Of a stretch of 64,000 nt of DNA, positions 35,725 through 43,591 are shown one piece after another; the first letter of the stretch is position 1; each line of letters starts with the position of its first letter. The translations under genes were made by a program, and so were the position numbers. Origin of the DNA: Fluviicoccus keumensis. Its GTDB lineage: Bacteria > Pseudomonadota > Gammaproteobacteria > Pseudomonadales > Moraxellaceae. The stretch spans positions 310,001 to 374,000 of the forward strand of contig NZ_SHKX01000012.1 in assembly GCF_004217445.1 (NCBI RefSeq). Reading direction: 5' to 3'. The notes below the pieces were generated by a model. It saw only the letters and a program-made list of their open reading frames with translations, had not been told where the DNA came from and did not search any database.

Positions 35725-36048
35725 GACGGCATTTCCGGGTGATTCAGGATGGCCTGACCTTAATGTGAAAAAGTATTCGCATTCAATTCGTATTTGTGAT
35801 CATTTTTAAAGCGGAAATCGCCTATCCTGTCGGACAGTTGACACAATCGCCATAATAGGCATGTGTCTTTAGTGCTAAAACTCTACACAAAATGTCAAGA
35901 GTTTGACTAAAAATAGTATGTTATTTGATCGCATTAGAATACTAGCACTACGAAACCCTCTTCTATAATGCATCCCACAACGCCGGGCGATGATGTTTGG
36001 GCATGTCAATCCGCCAAGGCTTTTTCCAATAAAAGAGGGGTAATTCAC
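35725..36048 (+). promoter_or_regulatory. AT-rich promoter region of the acyl-CoA reductase gene
   Basis: A 324-base gene-free region, clearly more A+T-rich than its flanks. A TATAAT box lies at 35964-35969, about 80 bases before the start codon, with no good -35 element at the usual distance. Two inverted repeats flank it: TAGTGCTA at 35870-35877 with TAGCACTA at 35943-35950, and AAACTCT at 35878-35884 with AGAGTTT at 35898-35904. CTGTCGGACAG at 35827-35837 is a further palindrome. The ribosome site GAGGGG lies 8 bases before the ATG. The arrangement suggests a regulated promoter. Confidence 0.5.
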
Positions 36049-38025
36049 ATGAACTATTTCGTCACTGGCGGCACCGGTTTTATCGGTCGTTTCCTGCTGG
36101 CCCGTTTGCTGCGTCGTGAAGGCGCCGTGGTCCACGTGCTGGTGCGCAAGTCCTCGCAGCACAAATTCGAAGAACTGATGGACGAGCTGGGCGCCACCGA
36201 CCAGCAACTGATTCCGGTGTTCGGCGACATTTCCCAGCCCGGCCTGATTTCCCCGGAAGATGCCGCTGCGCTGGCGGGCAAGATCGACCATGTTTTCCAT
36301 CTGGCCGCCGTCTATGACATGAACATGGATGACGCCACCGGCGAAGCCATCAACAACCAGGGCACCGCGCACGTCGTCGATTTCGTCAACCGCCTGGGCG
36401 GCAAGGTCAAGCTGCACCACATGAGTTCCATCGCCGTGGCCGGCACGGAATGGGAAGGCGTGTTCAAGGAAACCCATTTCGACGAAGGCCAGAACCTGAC
36501 GCACCCCTACTACCGCAGCAAGTTCACCTCCGAAAAGATCGTGCGCGACGAGAGCAAGGTGCCCTACCGCATCTACCGTCCCGGCGTGGTGGTGGGCGAT
36601 TCGCAAACCGGCGTCATGGACAAGATTGACGGCCCTTACTATTTCTTCAAGTTGATTCAGCGCATCCGCGACAATGTTCCCAAGTGGTTACCCCTGCTGG
36701 GCATTGACGGCGGCCAAATGCCCGTTTGCCCCGTTGATTACGTGGCGGATGCGGTGGATCACATTGCCCACAAGGACGGACTGGACCGCAAGGTGTTCTG
36801 TCTGGTGCAAAACCCGGCCCCGACCGTCGGCGAGATGATGCAAATCCTCTTTACCGCCGCGCACGGCCCCGAGTTTGCCAGGAACCTGCCGCTGGGTGAT
36901 GTGAAAATTCCGGGCAAGGCCCGCGAACTGCTGGGCAAGCTGGGCAGCTCCAGCCTGGCGACCGCCATCTCGAAATCCATTGGCATTCCGATGTCGGCCC
37001 TCGGCTTTGTCTTCAACAAGGCGGAGTACGACGACACCCATACCCGCAAGGCGCTGGCCGGCAGCAACATCAAGTGCCCGACGCTGGATACCTATGCCGA
37101 GAAGCTGTTTGAATACTGGGAATGGTATCTGGACGACACCGCTTTTGCGTCCGGCAAGGCGCTGCGCGTGGTGCGCGGCAAGACCGTGCTGATCACCGGT
37201 GCGTCCAGCGGTATCGGCCTGACCGTGGCCAAGAAGCTGGGCAAAGCCGGCGCCCGCGTGCTGCTGGTGGCGCGCGGCGTCGAGAAGCTGGAACAGACCG
37301 CGGAAATGATCCGCGCCGTCGGCGGCGAAGCCTATATCTATCCTTGTGACCTGACCAACCTGCAGGCCATTGATGAAATGGCGCGGCAGGTGCTGGTGGA
37401 TCAGGGCCACGTCGACATCCTGATCAACAATGCCGGTCGTTCCATCCGCCGCGCCGTGGTCGAGTCCTACGAGCGTTTCCACGATTTCGAGCGCACGATG
37501 CAGCTGAACTACTTCGGCACCATCCGCCTGATCATGGCGCTGCTGCCGTCGATGCAGGCACGCAAGCGCGGCCAGATCATCAACATCTCGTCGATCGGTT
37601 GTCTGGCCAATGCGCCCCGCTTCTCGGCCTACGTGGCCAGCAAGGCGGCGCTGGACGCGTTCACCCGTTGCCTGTCGGCGGAAGTGAAGGCCTACAATAT
37701 CGAGACCACCGCGATCTACATGCCGCTGGTGCGTACGCCGATGATCGCGCCGACCAAGATGTACGACTATGTGCCGACCTACACCCCGGACCAGGCCGCC
37801 AACCTGGTGATCAAGGCCATCGTCGACAAGCCGAAGCGCATCAAGACCTCGCTGGGCCAGACCGCCGAGATTTCCTACGCTCTGTGGCCGAAGCTGAACG
37901 ACCGCATCCTCAGCCTGGGCTTCAAGCTGTTCCCGTCGTCGGCCGCCGCCAAGGGCATCAAGGAAGAGAAACCGAGCGCCGCCGCCATTGCACTGGCGAA
38001 CGTGCTGCCGGGTCAGCACTGGTAA
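36049..38025 (+). CDS. Two-domain fatty acyl-CoA reductase (alcohol-forming)
   Basis: A 658-residue enzyme with two Rossmann domains. The N-terminal extended-SDR domain (TGGTGFIGRF at residues 5-14, HPYYRSK with the Tyr-x3-Lys pair) resembles NAD-binding-4 acyl reductases; the C-terminal SDR domain (TGASSGIGL near residue 384, NNAGRSIRR, YVASK active site) resembles Acr1-like reductases. Order, length and many stretches match the Marinobacter FAcoAR (Maqu_2507, 661 residues), which reduces acyl-CoA to fatty alcohol with NADPH. Fatty alcohol would feed wax ester synthesis. GAGGGG at 8 bases decides ATG 36049. A strong terminator follows. Confidence 0.92.
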   Translation: MNYFVTGGTGFIGRFLLARLLRREGAVVHVLVRKSSQHKFEELMDELGATDQQLIPVFGDISQPGLISPEDAAALAGKIDHVFHLAAVYDMNMDDATGEAINNQGTAHVVDFVNRLGGKVKLHHMSSIAVAGTEWEGVFKETHFDEGQNLTHPYYRSKFTSEKIVRDESKVPYRIYRPGVVVGDSQTGVMDKIDGPYYFFKLIQRIRDNVPKWLPLLGIDGGQMPVCPVDYVADAVDHIAHKDGLDRKVFCLVQNPAPTVGEMMQILFTAAHGPEFARNLPLGDVKIPGKARELLGKLGSSSLATAISKSIGIPMSALGFVFNKAEYDDTHTRKALAGSNIKCPTLDTYAEKLFEYWEWYLDDTAFASGKALRVVRGKTVLITGASSGIGLTVAKKLGKAGARVLLVARGVEKLEQTAEMIRAVGGEAYIYPCDLTNLQAIDEMARQVLVDQGHVDILINNAGRSIRRAVVESYERFHDFERTMQLNYFGTIRLIMALLPSMQARKRGQIINISSIGCLANAPRFSAYVASKAALDAFTRCLSAEVKAYNIETTAIYMPLVRTPMIAPTKMYDYVPTYTPDQAANLVIKAIVDKPKRIKTSLGQTAEISYALWPKLNDRILSLGFKLFPSSAAAKGIKEEKPSAAAIALANVLPGQHW

Positions 38026-38049
38026 GTTTTCTTCCGGTTGGAAACTTCA

Positions 38050-38074
38050 GGGGCGCGGATGCGCCCCTTTTTTT
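38050..38074 (+). terminator. Intrinsic terminator after the acyl-CoA reductase gene
   Basis: GGGGCGC at 38050-38056 pairs with GCGCCCC at 38061-38067 and is followed by seven T. It separates the reductase from the RIO kinase gene. Confidence 0.92.
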
Positions 38075-38149
38075 CGTCACCTCCCCCACACCTCCTGTGC
38101 AGTGGTAAGATGCCGTTCTCTTATTCCAAGCAAGGCCGCTGCTCCGCTG

Positions 38150-39001
38150 ATGAAAACCCCGAAACGCCTCGAACCCCTGCTCGAAGATGGTTTAATTGAC
38201 GAAGTGGTCGCGCAACTGAAAAGCGGCAAGGAAGCCACGGTTTATCTTGTCCGTTGCGGCGAGAAACTGCGTTGCGCCAAAGTCTACAAGGACGCCAATC
38301 ACCGCAGCTTCCGACAAGCCACCGTCTATCGCGAGGGCCGCAAGACCCGCAGCAGCCGCGACGCCCGCGCCATGGCCAAGGGGTCGAAGCACGGTAAGGA
38401 CGAGCTGGAGGACAGCTGGCAGCACGCCGAGGTCAACGCCCTGTACCGTTTGGCCGACGCCGGTGTGCGCGTGCCGACGCCTTACGGTTTTCACGAAGGC
38501 GTGCTGTTGATGGAGATGGTGGACGACGGCGAAGGCAACCCGGCCCCGCGCCTGGGTGACCTTGACTTCACGCCCGAAGCGGCCGTGCATTTTCACGCCG
38601 TGCTGGTGCAGGAAGTGGTGCGCATGCTCTGCGCCGGTCTGGTTCATGGCGACCTCTCGGAATACAACATCCTGTTTGATGCGGAAGGCCCGGTGATCAT
38701 AGACCTGCCGCAGGCGGTGGACGCCGCCGCCAACGCCCATGCGCGCGGCATGCTGGAGCGCGACGTGCGCAACCTGGCGGTCTATTTCGGCCAGTACGCG
38801 CCGGAATTGCTGGACACCAAGTACGAGAAGGAAATCTGGGATATCTACGAAAGCGGTGAGCTGACCCCGGAAACGCACCTCACCGGCCAGGCCGAGGAAG
38901 ACGATACCCTGGTGGATCTGGTCAGCATCTTTGCGGCGATTGACGACGCGAAGCGGGAAGAAGCGCAGCGGCGCGCGGCCGCTGCGGAACAGGACGAATG
39001 A
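38150..39001 (+). CDS. RIO1-type serine protein kinase
   Basis: A 283-residue atypical protein kinase of the RIO family. The ATP-binding region reads KSGKEATVYLV and CAKVYKD, with the flexible loop RGRKTRSS-type region after it; the catalytic loop is HGDLSEYNILF and the metal-binding loop IIDLPQAVD. Lysine of AKVYK should contact ATP. The C-terminal tail (residues ~240-283) is acidic and then Arg/Ala-rich. In bacteria the role is uncertain; RIO proteins in other domains act in ribosome assembly. It stands alone on this strand, ending one base before the SirB2 gene on the other. Confidence 0.9.
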   Translation: MKTPKRLEPLLEDGLIDEVVAQLKSGKEATVYLVRCGEKLRCAKVYKDANHRSFRQATVYREGRKTRSSRDARAMAKGSKHGKDELEDSWQHAEVNALYRLADAGVRVPTPYGFHEGVLLMEMVDDGEGNPAPRLGDLDFTPEAAVHFHAVLVQEVVRMLCAGLVHGDLSEYNILFDAEGPVIIDLPQAVDAAANAHARGMLERDVRNLAVYFGQYAPELLDTKYEKEIWDIYESGELTPETHLTGQAEEDDTLVDLVSIFAAIDDAKREEAQRRAAAAEQDE

Positions 39002-39379
39002 TCAGGCAAAAATGCCCAATGGCGACTTGGTGATCGCCACGCTGACCATGAACAGGAATACCGCCACGGCCGCCAGCAGGAAGCCCGCCTTCTGACCGGC
39101 GGTCTTCGCCTTGCGGAAGGCCATAACTCCCAGACCGATATACACCACCAGCAGCGCCAGCTTGACGTGCACGAACGGCGGAAAGCTGTGGCTAACCGCC
39201 AGCATGCCGATCCCCGACAGCAACAGGAAAGTATCGATGACATGCGGGCTGATCCGCACCCATTTCGCCTGCAATTTCTCCGGCGCCTGCAGCAACCAGC
39301 CTCCCCGCACCAGAAAGAACAGGCCGCTGATCGCGACCAGCGTCATGTGCAGGTGTTTCAAACCCGTGTAAGCGTCCAT
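39002..39379 (-). CDS. SirB2 family membrane protein
   Basis: A 125-residue protein with four membrane helices (TLVAISGLFFLVRGGWLL, IDTFLLLSGIGMLAV, KLALLVVYIGLGVMAF, and FLLAAVAVFLFMVSVAI). The N-terminal DAYTGLKHLHMTL and FRKAKT match SirB2, a family with a proposed regulatory role that remains unproven. AGGAG lies 5 bases before ATG 39379, overlapping the end of the BolA gene just upstream, so the two are co-translated. Confidence 0.88.
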   Translation of the reverse strand: MDAYTGLKHLHMTLVAISGLFFLVRGGWLLQAPEKLQAKWVRISPHVIDTFLLLSGIGMLAVSHSFPPFVHVKLALLVVYIGLGVMAFRKAKTAGQKAGFLLAAVAVFLFMVSVAITKSPLGIFA

Positions 39380-39381
39380 GG

Positions 39382-39693
39382 TCACTCCTTCGGTGCGTGC
39401 TGGCAGGCCGGGCTGGCCGGAGCTGCGCCGGTCTCGGCCCATTCGGCGGGCGTGTAGGTGTGCAGCGCCAGCGCGTGCAGGCCGCTCTTTAGCTCCTCTC
39501 CCAGCACCGCGTACACCGCCTGATGGCGCTGCACGGCGCGCTTGCCTTCAAAGTCCGGGGAAACCAGCACCACCTTGAAATGGGTCTCGCGGTTGGGCGG
39601 ACCGCTGTGCATGTGGGATTCGTTGATGACATCAAGATGATCCAGGGCAATGGCCGCCGAAAGGCGCTCCCGGATGGTCTGTTGGCGCGACAT
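39382..39693 (-). CDS. BolA family protein
   Basis: A 103-residue protein with the BolA/IbaG fold. ESHMHSGPPNRETHFKVVLVSPDFEGKRAVQRHQAVYAVLGEEL holds the conserved class-II KH-like core, and HALALHTYTPAEW is the C-terminal signature with the conserved histidine. BolA proteins pair with monothiol glutaredoxins to handle [2Fe-2S] clusters and can also affect morphology genes. The gene overlaps functionally with SirB2, whose ribosome site lies at its end. Confidence 0.92.
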   Translation of the reverse strand: MSRQQTIRERLSAAIALDHLDVINESHMHSGPPNRETHFKVVLVSPDFEGKRAVQRHQAVYAVLGEELKSGLHALALHTYTPAEWAETGAAPASPACQHAPKE

Positions 39694-39819
39694 GGACGTC
39701 TCCTGAAAAAGTGACTCATCGTATCACAAAAGCTTTTGCGCTCCGCCGCCGCCCGGCGTATAAGAATCAGACAGGTAATTGGCACTATCGTACTTAAATA
39801 ACAAGATGAGGTAGACCGC

Positions 39820-40932
39820 ATGGCCATCCGCACCCTGCCCCAGACCCCGGACCAGGTCCGCTATTTCCCCGAGGCCGACGACCCGGCCGCACGCATGACG
39901 CCGAAGCAGGTGGATGACCTGATCGAAATCTTCAAGACGCCGCTCTCCGGTTCCTACAACTGGGATTACACCACCGCCGATGGCCGTATCCGCAAGCTCT
40001 ACCAACTGGGCAAGGAACTGAACTGGAACGCCGATACCGACCTCGACTGGAACCGCACCTATTCCAAGGAACTGCCGCCCAGCGACATGGCCTACAACCC
40101 CTTCCAGGACTACGAACCGTTTCAACGCCTGACGCCGGAGGAGCAACTGCGCTTCGGCTGGCACTACCAGTCCTGGACGTTGTCGCAATTCCTGCATGGC
40201 GAGCAGGGAGCCTTGCTGGTGGCTTCGCAACTGGTATCCTGCGCGCCCAGTTTCGACGCCAAGCTCTATGCCTCCTCGCAAACCTTTGATGAGGCCCGTC
40301 ATGTCGAAACCTTCAACCGCTACCTGCAGGAAAAGATCGGCGTCATGTATCCGGTCAATCCCAACCTGAAGGCCCTGCTGGACAAGGTGCTGGCCGACCC
40401 GCGCTGGGACCTGAAGTTCATCGGCATGCAGATCGTCATCGAGGGTCTGGCGCTGGCGGCCTTCAACACCATGCAGCTGACCTGCCTGGACCCGCTGCTC
40501 AAGGACATCATCCACCTGATTACCCGCGATGAAGCCCGGCACGTCACTTTCGGCGTCAATTATCTGGAATACATCGTCCAGCACCTGACGCAGGAGGAAA
40601 TCGAGGAGCGGGCGCAGTTCGCCTACGAGGCCTGCGTGGTGATGCGTGAACGCCTGATCGCCACCGAAGTCTTCGCCGAGTTCGGCTGGGATGTGGAAGC
40701 GGCGCGCAAGCACATGCTGGACGCGACGGTGATGCAGTATTTCAGCAAGCTGCTGTTCACGCGCATTGTCCCGAACCTGGCGCGCATCGGCCTGCTGACC
40801 GACAGCGTGCGGCCGAAGTTCGAGGCGCTGGGCATCCTGGAATACGAGAACCTGGTCAGTGACGGCGATATCGACTGGGCGACCCTGTCCGCCCCGCTCT
40901 ATCCCGCCTCCGGGCCCGCAAAGGCTGCCTGA
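39820..40932 (+). CDS. Ferritin-like di-iron protein, possible oxygenase or desaturase
   Basis: A 370-residue soluble protein with a complete di-iron site: E128 (HGEQ), E158 and H161 (DEARH), E208 (VIEG), E238 and H241 (DEARH). This is the E..ExxH..E..ExxH pattern of ferritin-like oxygenases and ribonucleotide reductase R2-type proteins. It is not RNR R2, because the tyrosyl-radical region and C-terminal tail do not match. Oxidation of a lipid or aromatic amine is possible; the family name is not certain. It precedes fpr, whose product could supply electrons. A Rossmann-type or FAD domain is absent. Confidence 0.82.
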   Translation: MAIRTLPQTPDQVRYFPEADDPAARMTPKQVDDLIEIFKTPLSGSYNWDYTTADGRIRKLYQLGKELNWNADTDLDWNRTYSKELPPSDMAYNPFQDYEPFQRLTPEEQLRFGWHYQSWTLSQFLHGEQGALLVASQLVSCAPSFDAKLYASSQTFDEARHVETFNRYLQEKIGVMYPVNPNLKALLDKVLADPRWDLKFIGMQIVIEGLALAAFNTMQLTCLDPLLKDIIHLITRDEARHVTFGVNYLEYIVQHLTQEEIEERAQFAYEACVVMRERLIATEVFAEFGWDVEAARKHMLDATVMQYFSKLLFTRIVPNLARIGLLTDSVRPKFEALGILEYENLVSDGDIDWATLSAPLYPASGPAKAA

Positions 40933-40951
40933 ATTCCGGTCATGATCGACG

Positions 40952-40988
40952 TTATTGCAATCATCACTAAAAATGATGATTGCAATAA
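40952..40988. repeat. Perfect 15-base inverted repeat
   Basis: TTATTGCAATCATCA at 40952-40966 and TGATGATTGCAATAA at 40974-40988 are exact reverse complements with a 7-base loop, CTAAAAA. It is AT-rich with no following T-run, and lies 20 bases after the di-iron gene stop and 98 bases before fpr. It could be a transcript 3' hairpin or an operator for fpr. Confidence 0.85.
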
Positions 40989-41085
40989 AGCAATATCACT
41001 TTTCTTAGGGTCAATCCCGTCCTATCATCCGCGTCGAAAACCGGGAGCCTCGAACCCGGCGTCCTTGACCTCGCGGAGTAAATCC

Positions 41086-41859
41086 ATGTCTGCTTTCAAT
41101 GAGGAAACCGTCCTGAGCGTGCATCACTGGAATGACACGCTGTTCAGTTTCACCACGACCCGCAACCCCGCCCTGCGCTTCAAGACCGGCCAGTTCGTGA
41201 TGATCGGCCTAATGGTCGAGGGCAAGCCGCTGATGCGCGCCTACAGCGTGGTCAGCGCCCACTACGAGGATCATCTGGAGTTCTACAGCATCAAGGTCCA
41301 GGACGGCCCGCTGACGTCCCGCCTGCAGCACCTGCAGGTAGGCGACAAGCTGCTGGTTTCTCGCAAGCCCACCGGCTCGCTGATCATGGACAACCTGAAG
41401 CCGGGCAAGAACCTGTACCTGCTGTCCACCGGCACCGGCCTGGCGCCGTTCATGAGCGTGGTGCGTGATCCCGAGTTCTATGAGGCTTTCGAGAAGATCA
41501 TCCTGACCCATGGCGTGCGCTGGAAGAGCGAGCTGGGTTATTTCGAGCACATTACCGAAGACCTGCCCGAACACGAGCATTTCGGCGATCTGGTGCGTGA
41601 GCAGCTGATCTACTACCCGACCGTGACCCGTGACGAGTTTGCGCGTCAGGGTCGCCTGACCGACCTGATCCAGAACGGCCAGATGTTCGAGGATATCGGC
41701 CTGCCGCCGCTGAACCCGGAAACCGACCGCGTGATGATCTGCGGCAGCCCGGCGATGCTGAAGGATCTGGTCGAGATCCTGGAAGCGCGCGGTTTTGTCG
41801 AAGGCACCAGCCATGCGCCGGGCGATTACGTGATCGAACGCGCCTTCGTCGAGAAATAA
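41086..41859 (+). CDS. fpr: Ferredoxin--NADP reductase
   Basis: A 257-residue FAD enzyme that moves electrons between NADPH and ferredoxin or flavodoxin. FAD is bound by MRAYSVVSA (R-x-Y-S-type) and the region up to residue 100; NADPH by STGTGLAPFMSVVRD (~110) and CGSPAML (~220). It is of the bacterial subclass I seen in Pseudomonas and Azotobacter. GGAG lies 7 bases before ATG 41086; an open extension to 40942 crosses the inverted repeat and is not coding. In Pseudomonas fpr answers to oxidative stress through FinR, but I see no such site with certainty. Confidence 0.94.
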   Translation: MSAFNEETVLSVHHWNDTLFSFTTTRNPALRFKTGQFVMIGLMVEGKPLMRAYSVVSAHYEDHLEFYSIKVQDGPLTSRLQHLQVGDKLLVSRKPTGSLIMDNLKPGKNLYLLSTGTGLAPFMSVVRDPEFYEAFEKIILTHGVRWKSELGYFEHITEDLPEHEHFGDLVREQLIYYPTVTRDEFARQGRLTDLIQNGQMFEDIGLPPLNPETDRVMICGSPAMLKDLVEILEARGFVEGTSHAPGDYVIERAFVEK

Positions 41860-41879
41860 GAGTCTCGTTTGGCATCTCG

Positions 41880-41901
41880 TCCCCTCCCGTCCGGGAGGGG
41901 A
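41880..41901 (+). terminator. GC-rich hairpin after fpr
   Basis: TCCCCTCCC pairs with GGGAGGGGA around a 4-base loop, 20 bases after the fpr stop. The following T-run is short (ATTTCC), so termination may be partial. Confidence 0.65.
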
Positions 41902-41996
41902 TTTCCCCGGTTATCACTTTCTTTACAATCCAGCTGTAACAGTCTCTACTGAAAGCGGTCAAACATGTATAACAACAGACCCTGCCGGAGACATCC

Positions 41997-42644
41997 ATGG
42001 AACACCCTACCTCACCTGCCTGCCCGCATTGCCTCAGTCGCCGCCGTTTTATCGGCTCCGGAATGGCGTTGGGGATTGGATTGTTGTTGCCCGCGGTCAG
42101 CGACGCGGCCGGCCGTTTCCAGGAATTCGGCGGCATTGTCCGGGTGGACGGCCGCAAGGCCTCGGCCGGGACGCGTATTCATGCCGGAGCGCGCATCGAG
42201 ACCGGAGCGGCTCCCGCCAGTTTCATTCTTGGAGATAACGCCTTTCTGATCCGGCCGGGCTCTTCCGTGCAGTTGGTGCGCCAGTCGAAGCATTCAGCCG
42301 CGTTATCGGGGTTCCGGCTGATCACGGGGGCGATCCTGGGCGTGTTTGGCCCCGGTCCCAAGAAGCTGGTGACCAGCACGGCCACCATCGGCATACGCGG
42401 CACCGGCGTTTATTTCGAGAACCGGCCCGAATCCAGTTATGTCTGCCTCTGCTATGGCGCGATCGACCTGAACGCCAACACCCGCCCCGAGGCGCTGCAG
42501 CCGGTGTCAGCCACCCATCATGAGGGCCGCGTGATTGGCGGCAATGGCGAGATTGCCCCGGGCGGCATGGTGAACCATACCGATGAAGAGTTGGTGATGC
42601 TTGAGGCGTTGGTGGGGCGAAAGCCGCCTTTCCTGGCGGCGTGA
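41997..42644 (+). CDS. FecR-domain protein with Tat signal
   Basis: A 215-residue protein. The N-terminus has a twin-arginine motif, SRRRFIG, followed by a hydrophobic stretch and a likely cleavage site after SDAA (near residue 39), so it is exported folded. Two cysteines before it (CPHC) lie outside the mature part. The rest fits a FecR domain: GIVRVDGRKASAGTRIHAGARIETG, ILGDNAFLIRPGSSVQL and ATIGIRGTGVYFE. FecR domains often act as signal or polysaccharide-related modules. GGAG is 7 bases before the ATG. It is not beside any TonB receptor or sigma factor gene, which is unusual for an iron regulator. Confidence 0.82.
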   Translation: MEHPTSPACPHCLSRRRFIGSGMALGIGLLLPAVSDAAGRFQEFGGIVRVDGRKASAGTRIHAGARIETGAAPASFILGDNAFLIRPGSSVQLVRQSKHSAALSGFRLITGAILGVFGPGPKKLVTSTATIGIRGTGVYFENRPESSYVCLCYGAIDLNANTRPEALQPVSATHHEGRVIGGNGEIAPGGMVNHTDEELVMLEALVGRKPPFLAA

Positions 42645-42659
42645 TGAGTTGAAGAGAAT

Positions 42660-42682
42660 ACCGGCCGCAAAGGGCCGGTTTT
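42660..42682. terminator. Terminator between FecR-domain and M48 genes
   Basis: ACCGGCC at 42660-42666 pairs with GGCCGG at 42673-42678, followed by TTTTG. It ends the FecR-domain transcript and lies just beyond the M48 protease gene on the other strand. Confidence 0.8.
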
Positions 42683-42683
42683 G

Positions 42684-43520
42684 TTAAGTGCGCGGGATGA
42701 CCGGCGTCACTTTGGGAGGATTGCTGCGCGCCGCTTCATACAACGGCAGCACCGTTGCCATCCGTGCCTGCAACTCTTCAATCCGTTGCGATCCTGACGG
42801 GTGCGTGCTCAGAAAAGCGGGCGGCGCTCCCTTGCTTGCCGTCGCCATTTTCTTCCAGAGGGAGATCGAGGCGCGCGGGTCATATCCGGCGCGCGCCATC
42901 AATTCGACGCCCATCACATCAGCCTCCGACTCCTGTCCCCGACTGTGCGGCAGCGTCAGGCCCAACGTCGTGGCCGTTTGCAGCAATGCCGCCTTGCGCG
43001 AGTCCATGTTGGTCAGGACGGCCAGCAGGGTCATGCCGGCTTGCTGGGCATAGGCTTCCGAGATCCGTTCTCGACCGTGTTCACGCAGGGCGTGGGCGAT
43101 TTCATGGCCCATGATGGCGGCGATTTCGTCATCCGTCAGCTTCAATTGATCAATAATGCCGGTGAAAAACATGATCTTGCCGCCGGGTGCGCAGTAGGCG
43201 TTCAGTTCGGCCTTGGTCTGCAGGTTCACTTCCCAGCTCCAGCGCACGGCATCGGGACGGAAAACCGCCGTTTGCGGCACCAGCCGGTCGCCGATGCGCC
43301 GGATTCGTTCCAGCGTCGCCCTGTCCGTGTTCAGGGAGTTCTTCTTTTTGGCATCATCCAGTTCGCCCCGGTAGGACTGCAATGCCATGGCGTCAACCTG
43401 GGCGCTGGGCAGTAACAACAGTTGTTTGCGGGTAATGCCGGTAGCACCTTGCTGGGTGCTGCTGGTGCATGCGGTCAGGATTATCAGGGTTGGAACAGCC
43501 AGCCATTTACGCCAGTTCAT
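42684..43520 (-). CDS. M48-family metalloprotease lipoprotein (LoiP/YggG-like)
   Basis: A 278-residue zinc protease of peptidase family M48. The N-terminus is a lipoprotein signal, with LTAC giving an acylated cysteine near residue 19, so it is anchored in a membrane facing the periplasm. The zinc motif is HEIAHALREHG (~134-144), the third ligand glutamate lies in ESEADVMGVELMARAGYD, and STHPSGSQRI follows, as in LoiP and BepA-like proteases. It probably clears misfolded outer-membrane proteins. I placed the start at ATG 43520, whose leader is typical; the frame extends far upstream but without support. Confidence 0.93.
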   Translation of the reverse strand: MNWRKWLAVPTLIILTACTSSTQQGATGITRKQLLLLPSAQVDAMALQSYRGELDDAKKKNSLNTDRATLERIRRIGDRLVPQTAVFRPDAVRWSWEVNLQTKAELNAYCAPGGKIMFFTGIIDQLKLTDDEIAAIMGHEIAHALREHGRERISEAYAQQAGMTLLAVLTNMDSRKAALLQTATTLGLTLPHSRGQESEADVMGVELMARAGYDPRASISLWKKMATASKGAPPAFLSTHPSGSQRIEELQARMATVLPLYEAARSNPPKVTPVIPRT

Positions 43521-43591
43521 GTTCTGTCTCGTTTCATGCCTCGGTTGCGCAAAGTGTAACGCATCAGTCCCGATCGCGATGTTGAGAAAGG

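Noticed and set aside
39820..40932. Ribonucleotide reductase R2 subunit
   Set aside because: Iron ligands fit the superfamily, but the tyrosyl-radical surroundings, the C-terminal tail and a neighbouring nrdA are missing.
41997..42644. FecR anti-sigma regulator of iron uptake
   Set aside because: It has a Tat export signal and no sigma factor or TonB receptor gene beside it, so only the domain is named.
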